Shown in pieces: positions 57,064 to 64,000 of a stretch of DNA of 64,000 nt. A program made the translations under genes and the position numbers. Every line of letters begins with the position of its first letter. Position 1 is the stretch's first letter. The stretch covers positions 24,668,501 through 24,732,500 of the forward strand of contig NC_135364.1 in assembly GCF_051622035.1 (NCBI RefSeq), in the 5' to 3' direction. The notes below the pieces were generated by a model. The model did no database searches. It was not told the origin of the DNA and worked only from the letters and a program-made list of their open reading frames with translations. Source of the DNA: Arctopsyche grandis (taxonomy: Eukaryota; Arthropoda; Insecta; Trichoptera; Hydropsychidae).

Positions 57064-57239
57064 CTCAATTGATATTATTTTTGAACCGTAAAACCAAACT
57101 TAAAGTAATTTTAATAAAACATCAACTACGTATGTATGTATATATTATAGAAATATTCCATTTCCATAAGCTAGGACAGACGTACGTTCACAGTTGGAAC
57201 ACAATGTGGAAAATCCGCCTTTTTCACATTCATAAAATG
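57064..57239. other. AT-rich spacer
   Basis: Nothing recognised. Confidence 0.5.
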
Positions 57240-57560
57240 CGATTTATTCCATGATATGGTAGGGTGTGGTGCTTAAATTAATTTTCCCCATAAATAATCG
57301 ACACGTTTCGCGTATGCAGTCGTCATTAGTGGTCATTTTGTGAATGTCAATTTCGCTACGGGCGTCGGCGTAGCACCCAATGAGTGGTAATAAGTGTGTT
57401 TTTAAGCCGACTTTGGCCAACATGCACGTATTCGTTCAATCGTATAATAATTATTGGCCGTCGGTTAGATCGTTGCCGATATGAGCTGGATGGATGGATT
57501 CGAAGAAACCTTTCCATATAATTGTGGAGGAATTAAATGCTTGGAACGACGACGTATATT
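57240..57560. other. GC-raised block
   Basis: CGGGCGTCGGCGTAGC and ATAATTATTGGCCGTCGG; candidate noncoding element. Confidence 0.4.
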
Positions 57561-58699
57561 ACGTCGATTTGTAACACGTTTGTATAAACTAATAGGTTTA
57601 TGCTAATTTCCATGTCTGTGTATATATTTGTCGATGATTTGCATCTTACTCGTATCTAATTTTTTATTTTATATTCATACATACGTACATATGTATAATT
57701 ATATTTACACACTGATTATGGTCAGTAAAACAAATGCGATAATCATGTATTATACATATATGTATGATTAGAACTAATATACCAACAAAAATCGTATGAT
57801 ATTGTATGGTGTAAAATATTTACACATATGTAGAGGTTTGTTTATACAAAATGATTTATATGGAAGTTCAATTTATGTAATCAAAATTAATGTTCAAAGT
57901 ATTTCTTTCGGATTTCATAAGGACTGGACGTTGTAAGAAAAAGCAGATGGCTATAAAAATGTGGTTGAACATAGGTCAGTTGAGGATAAGCCTGTTTCTT
58001 GTTACTTTATCCGATACTTTTCCCGCCAAAATCGTATTACATAGAGCAACTTCTATTTATATAGAAGAATTGTTTAATCAAATTTTAGTGCTTTTGGGAT
58101 TTGAAAAGCAGTGCAAAATATATCAAAATTATTTGAAAACATTAACATTTCTAAAAATGAAACTGAGTTGTGATTTTTTCGAGGACGGAAATATAGATTT
58201 ACTTTATATAATTATTATTAATATAAAAAATAATTATACAAAAAAACCGAGATTAAAAATCATTGTAAAATAGATTGAAATATTCAAGGAATCCATAAAA
58301 TATTGAATTACTTTATTTTAATTCAATTTAAATTTTGATTTTCGGTTTATCATTTTCTTTTTCGGTTTATCAAGTGTCTTTGCGAATGTTGTATGTATCT
58401 TGAATATTTATATAAAACATGCAAGTTTTCATTATGTCTTGCTTTAATTATACATGTGACTTAAATATATGTACAATAGGGTGTCGTAAAAAATTTAAAA
58501 TAGTCCATAGATAAAATTGTAAGATGTCTATATTTTAAATATAAAGCCACGATATAAAATAATTCCTATTATTTTATTTATTATACGTGATGCTTCAAAC
58601 ATTCACAGAAATTTATCTATAGTTCGACAAACACAGTTTATGTTATTATAGCATCCTTACTTATTTCTATGTAATTACTTCAATTACAAACTTAATCCA
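57561..58699. other. AT-rich sequence with an unexplained 127-codon frame (57890-58273, +)
   Basis: The frame is one of the longer ones outside the LINEs, rich in I, L, K and F. It has no domain I recognise, no visible splice or promoter context, and its codons follow the AT-rich background. It is more likely chance than a gene. Confidence 0.35.
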
Positions 58700-59360
58700 T
58701 CAAAGTGTAAGAACATTCAAATGCAACCCACATAAAGGTGCAATCACGTGAAACCATACCCATAGCGTTCGAATGCTCGCGGAGCAAACATAATTATTTT
58801 AATTCGATAACAGTCAGGCGGTTTTGTTCAGCCTGTGAAAAACCGGATACGATCGGCAAATTATAATGCAGGAGGCTTTCCCGGTGTAGCCTAAACCCAA
58901 CTGGCTACTCATTACGCAATGCATTGCCGCATACATGGTAATTTTGACCAATAGCATCGCTAATTATAATGCACGCTCGCCCATCGTAGGTCCACATAGC
59001 TAGTGTACTATCAGGTCGTATAATATCGACAAACCCAACAGAAGGGAGTGGGTGGGTCTGCAAAACCGGCCTTATCCGGAATTCACCTGGTCGGTGGTAA
59101 TTTAGCGCGATACGCTTCGGCGGGGATATCCAAAATGATAGATATCGAAGCGCACGTGCCAGGAGAAAGTTTCCGAATGCAGCCTCTCTCCAAGCCAGAG
59201 GCGTTTTCTTCAGTCGAGCGCGTCGGAAAATGCTTCCTAAGCTGGCGGGAAAATGCGCTGTTGGAAAACCTATGCAACACTCCACGGCGGAGGGGAAGGG
59301 GGATGCTTCGCAACTATTGCAAACTTTATAATGCCGTGAGATACTGGGGATGACATTCTC
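58700..59360. other. GC-raised block
   Basis: Long overlapping frames on both strands (126 codons at 58905-59285 minus; 101 codons at 59048-59353 plus). Mutual shadowing, no domains and no splice context make coding doubtful. Contains GTAATTTAGCGCGATACGC. Candidate conserved noncoding element; if one frame is real, the minus one is the longest. Confidence 0.4.
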
Positions 59361-59651
59361 GCATATTGATTTTGCAAATTGCTTTGCAAATTGTTAAGAC
59401 TCACTTAGATATCTGTTATATAATGTAAAGCTGTGGCTTGGTACAATGTGGTCAATGTACATATACATACATAGTGAAAATCCAGTTTATTATTTCTACA
59501 AACCATAGTTCTCTATATTGAATGTAAGCAAATATATTTCTCGGGTATGCATTTCGTTCGATTCTCATCACACGGGTTTTTCATTGCCCTGGAAATGATC
59601 TGAACGTTAACCTTTTATTTGACAAGATTTTTACTATCTCCACTCGGTTAG
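59361..59651. other. AT-rich spacer
   Basis: Nothing recognised. Confidence 0.5.
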
Positions 59652-59870
59652 TTCAGTGACATTCCTGCCTGTCAAAAAATTGTTATCTGATTTTGAACCA
59701 GTTCCATTATTCAGTTCGCTTATATAAATTTCCAACATACGGGATTTAGTTAACATTGAAGTAAGTTAATATCTCCAATATGAAGCTAGAGGAGTTCAAT
59801 CACTAACGAAATCATTAAAAATTACATCGTAATATTGTGTCAGATTGAAGCGATGACAGCTATCTATTCA
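59652..59870 (+). repeat. dispersed repeat Z, copy 2
   Basis: Partner of 26287-26480; same order of shared words, same strand, clearly diverged. Confidence 0.65.
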
Positions 59871-61284
59871 AACACATATTTCTACTAACCCTCACTCTCA
59901 ATACTCATATATATTTAATATAACAAGCTTTTATACTTTCTCACATACGTTTTTAATTCACTAATAAATAAAATAAAGTAATACATTGGTGATTATTAAA
60001 GTATTTTAATCAAATCATAACCTATACGTATCTGGAAGTTGGCGCAGATTATGTTGGAGATAGATTTTATGGAGCGTCCACACTCCTCATTGGAAGACCA
60101 TTAGAATCGTGATCTTCAAGAATGAGGGTATCGACAAGAATATATTTAGGATCAAGACCATTTGCTGCCAAGCAAGCCTATGGTGATATTACTAAATTTA
60201 CTGCGCATTGAAGAATTAGACTGCTCTAACTTAAGTGACAAAACACAAAACTTTAAAAAGCAATAAATAAAATAAGTGTGATAAAAAAACTTTTTATTAA
60301 TATTAATTTAATTTTTCCCTAGTCATATTCACTACTTTTGATCGCTATTACGAACAGCTATTAATTTTATTTTAACAGACTGTGTTGGAAACAATCAAGT
60401 TTGATATTCATTCAACAACTTTTGATGTTGTTTACATTAACTATAAGTAGTTCATTTTAGCGTAACCAAGAACTGAAGATTTCACTTCAGGTATATCAAG
60501 AGTGGCTTTCTTATATGTATCTCTCTGCACGTCTATAATAATATCAAAACCATATCTCAAAGTTTTATATTATACACATATATATTTATAGAATGTTCCT
60601 GCACGCTATAGAGTAAACTAAACTTTTCACAAAGTAAACTTAGTTGCAGATGTTATGCACATATATGTATAATATTCTACCAAGATATATTATTTTTTAG
60701 ACGTGTCTGAGCATATATGCTATACCTAGTGTAAAGCTAGGTTCGTATTTATATATGTATATCATGATTGAAATTCCCCTCGTACAATGTTCCACGTGCA
60801 CGTTACGCCTTATCATAATTTGAACTGTTAACAACACGTCCCAGATCCAGCCTTGACATATATAAATAGTACTATTTGATTGACTATGACGTGTTTGAAT
60901 AAACCATACCTGAATTAAAGACATCCAATGAGTAAAATATATGTAATTGGGTTTGGCACGTGTATGTATGTATGTTAGAGTGATCCTTACAATATCGATA
61001 AATTTGGGTGTTTAACTAACAAACGTGTAATTGTTATTAAAAGGTCAGAAACAAGTATTTTCATTAAATTCAGAAATATTTCAAATACATATGTTTATTA
61101 TTATTTGAAACTAAAAATAGCATTGGAGCACGTGCTTGTTACGAATTTGTTGATTATGCTGTAAATATGCTAATTGTTCTGTAAAATGTATGCATTTCTC
61201 AAAATATTAGTATAATCGAAGTTTCTATATACATATGTATATCTCTTTGACAATGTTTAAACATAATTATAGATCGATGTTTGT
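59871..61284. other. mostly AT-rich sequence
   Basis: A less AT-rich stretch at 60040-60240 (GGAAGTTGGCGCAG, GGAGCGTCCACACTCC) is unassigned; no frame above 60 codons supports coding. Nothing else recognised. Confidence 0.45.
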
Positions 61285-61330
61285 AATTTGCCAGGAAATC
61301 GCATTCAGGTTTACCTGTTAGTATATGTAT
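61285..61330 (+). repeat. LINE A-type 3' end, plus orientation
   Basis: GCCAGGAAATCGCATTCAGG then TTTACCTGTTAG, ending before the right stem arm in a TATGTATG run. Confidence 0.65.
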
Positions 61331-61879
61331 GTATATGTTTGCGTAAATTAAATGGCGAACTTTAGTTTTTATGAAATTAAAAGTTATTCCTCAGTTCACT
61401 GAACTTGTTAGTAGGCAAACTTTAGATTTAAATTCCTCTTGGCTTACAAGCTTTATTGCAAAGCTCTAAATACTTAATCCCTATATTTGTTGATCGACAG
61501 AAATTGCGTATTGTTTCCAGCTGCAAAGTTTACTATTTGTTGTGGTAGGGGTAGAAATTCATCCCAATTTTCACACACACAGATAACTCTGTACTATCTG
61601 CGCCAGTGACCCAGTCCCGTTGTTTGTTTTCAACATTCATTAAAGATATCTCATTGGGATCATTTCTATACTAACTGTAATATAGTAATTGTTATTACAG
61701 ATAATCTGAGGGTCGTCTAGATTTCAGCCACATTTTCAGTATTTTTAAGTCATTTGATGTCAACGTGTGCGTCGTGGCAATAACGCAAGTGACAGGGCAT
61801 GATGGCTTTTGGTGACATTATAGAAATGAACATTCTTATGTATGTGCACAATAATTATAAAAACGATTTTAGACTTAAG
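61331..61879. other. AT-rich intronic sequence
   Basis: Nothing recognised. Confidence 0.5.
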
Positions 61880-62560
61880 AAAATTTACCAAACATGTCCT
61901 TTAAATTACCCGCGTCGCAGAATGTCAGTTATGTGATCGCGACGAGTATTTTTGTCCCATATCCAATTAGTTGTGGGTATTTAGGTGGAATGTCGGGCCG
62001 CCCACCTTTGATGTAGCTGTTTCACAGGTAATTGGCTACGAGATACAGGCCACCGATCGTAGCCCCATCTCTCGTAGAGGCCGGCAGCTTTGACACGCCG
62101 CTTTGATGGAAGTCCCTATGGCACATTCCACCATCCCTCCCGACAACCCTCACGCACGCACTCACCCCTTGCTCTGGTAATTAATAGCGGATAATTACAT
62201 GCGAACAAGCCACCCGCGATATGCAGTGCCATTTCTGAGAACCGACTACCATCCACTTTGGATGATAATGAAGGGAACGAGAAGAACGGGTGGGGGGGGG
62301 GGGGTCGTATGTGAAAATGTTAATCGTCCTCCCCCCCCCCCGAATTTCCTCCCGTCGGTAATTTATGGGTGCGCAATCAACCCCCTCTCAGCTTTCCGTT
62401 TCTAACTTTGATAAGTGCTTGCGAGTTGTGAGCGTCTTTCATCAACGGGTCGTGCGTACGACTAATGTATGCGTGCACCCCTGACGATTTATAACGGATC
62501 TTAATTTCGTCCGTTAGTCGTCGTTAATGTACGATCGAATGTTCATGTCCTTGATCTTGT
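61880..62560. other. GC-raised block with paired G and C runs
   Basis: CpG-rich sequence. G13 at 62292-62304 and C11 at 62331-62341 are complementary and 26 bp apart. The 68-codon frame at 62199-62405 crosses both homopolymers and is not credible. Candidate conserved noncoding element. Confidence 0.45.
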
Positions 62561-64000
62561 TTGTTTTCGGTGTTATTTTAATTAAATGGATTTAGGGCGA
62601 TGCGATGTTTAACTGGGGGTGGAATGAAGCTGAATAGGTTGATGATATTTTTTTTTAGGGTGTTGGTTTCGATTTTAAGTCACGTATTACTCATCATCTT
62701 AATATTGGTGGTTAAATCAGTTTGATGATTTTAGTTCTGATAATAATATAGGGTCATGTATTTATCATGGATGGCAGTTAATGTATGCAGTCAAAAATTG
62801 TTACAGCCATCTGATGGCAGTTCGATGCAATTATCTCTGCTTACATATATTCAGCTTTTGATATAATTCAAATATTTTGTAATGAGTTTATAAAAATAAG
62901 GGTACGTCTCATAGTCGGTTGAATATAATCATTTTATTCTATTTAAAATTCCTCTGAAAAAATATAATACGATGCAACAATGATTAAACTTTTTTTAATA
63001 ATTCATTGCGATGTATTATCTCATTATGGACTGCCCAAATTTTCCGAAAACTCTCAATGAGAGTCCGAATATTTTTCACAAAGTAATGGTAAAAATAATA
63101 AATTTTATTATTTTTAAACCTAATTAATTTAATTCTATCAATTAAATTGAAAATTAGAATACAGCTTCTTAAAAATTGACTTTAGAGACTATATGAATTA
63201 TCATATCGGTACTTCTTAAATTGCGGTTATTGCTGTATTCAATTTTGTATACAATTTATACAACTTTCCATATATTCTCACATAGTAAACGATATCAATA
63301 TTATAGATCGTTGTGTTATTCATTTGAATGAGAGATTCAATTTGAGAAGTACTTATGCTACGCAAGAAAAATAACAGTGAATTTCAATATCTGAGTATCT
63401 GAAAACTTTTCTGAATATTATTTTTTGGGAATGCTACAGATAAATTTATTTTACCTAGTATGAAGTTTGAAGGGTTTGAAAATACACACGTTCTGTTAAC
63501 GGCCTTTTGAATGAAGGTTTATAAAAAACATAACATGTGTGTTAAGGTAGTTTTTCATAATAAATACATATTTCATAAAACCCAATAGATATACATATTT
63601 TGGTATATATATGTATGTAATTTTTACTAGCCTCTTCTTACTTCACTTTCGATTTTCTTATCCGATCGTTTTCAAATTTTGCCATTTCATCAATATATGT
63701 GAAGATGACGTCGGCCATTATTTTAATTGAATTAAAATAATATATATTTATAAAATGAAGCAAAACAACTTTCAAACAGTTAATGACAAATAATCGTAAA
63801 TAAAATTGATCGGACTTATAAGTTTTATAGCTGATTTAAGTAACTTTATTCTTTAATGATAGTAATGTAGTGATGTTGAATAGGTCTTTTAAATTTTATA
63901 CAACTTCCTTAAAACAGAAAAATATATAAAATCGGTAGCGCTTCGCGCTGAGGAAAGTTTTTATTTGAAGCTATAAAAATGTAATCGGCATTCTAAGCAC
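62561..64000. other. AT-rich intronic sequence to window end
   Basis: No gene, repeat family or CELF exon recognised. Confidence 0.5.

Larger units (their letters stand above)
12327..64000 (+). other. downstream CELF intron, at least 51.7 kb
   Basis: Starts with a consensus donor GTGAGT at 12327. No matching phase-0 acceptor followed by the expected 49-nt CELF exon is seen before the window ends. All later features, including the candidate internal first exon, lie within this intron if the gene model holds. Large introns here are in keeping with known bru3 gene structure. Confidence 0.6.

Noticed and set aside
57890..58273. 127-codon plus-strand frame as a gene
   Set aside because: Background AT-rich codon use, no domain, no splice or promoter context; long chance frames occur in such sequence.
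58905..59353. Opposing 126- and 101-codon frames as a gene
   Set aside because: They shadow each other in a GC-raised block and neither has a recognisable domain; kept only as a noncoding candidate.

Overview
The window looks like insect nuclear DNA: very AT-rich, full of microsatellites and the dispersed palindromic motif TACATATGTA, with scattered non-LTR retrotransposons, SINEs, solo LTRs and MITEs. Insect order cannot be settled from the sequence. Almost nothing in it is host coding sequence.

The one host exon I recognise is at 12244-12326 (+). It is 83 nt long with strong splice sites on both sides. It encodes the RNP1 strand and following helix of the first RRM of a CELF/Bruno RNA-binding protein, closest to the CELF3-6 / Drosophila bru3 group. 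No neighbouring CELF exon was found in 12.2 kb upstream or 51.7 kb downstream, so the window is best read as two parts of very large introns of that gene. A CCAAT-rich, GC-raised segment at about 16890-17138 leads into a 19-codon ATG exon at 17139-17195 (+). This is a candidate internal promoter and first exon, either of an RRM1-less isoform of the same gene or of a nested gene.

Repeats form the second layer. LINE A (225-2446, -) is a 5'-truncated element that keeps a 531-residue open reverse transcriptase. LINE B (40340-41657, -) is truncated at the F-A-D-D box; related fragments lie at 10540-11010 (+), 11230-11571 (-), 51588-52262 (+) and perhaps 54010-54440 (+). RTE-type LINE 3' fragments lie at 16052-16565, 18030-18270 and 49949-50232 (all -). 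A tRNA-derived SINE family has copies or pieces at 14040, 18295, 23541, 25461, 28105, 30101, 37974 and 49515. The LINEs and SINEs share a 3'-terminal hairpin whose loop is conserved while the stem differs between families, suggesting one shared RT recognition structure. There are two solo LTRs of one family, one with intact 4-bp target duplications, and three MITE families, one with 8-bp target duplications at both copies. Tandem arrays occur at 5331-6810, 19923-20402 and 54928-55545.

The third layer is about 25 blocks of 250-1000 bp with visibly higher GC and no recognisable repeats, separated by AT-rich DNA, for example 2480-3050, 22123-22640, 26640-27420, 37130-37800, 42130-42990, 52800-53880, 58700-59360 and 61880-62560. 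Many end at or contain poly-C/poly-G tracts. Their codon structure does not support protein coding; they are candidate conserved noncoding (enhancer-like) elements of the large intron.
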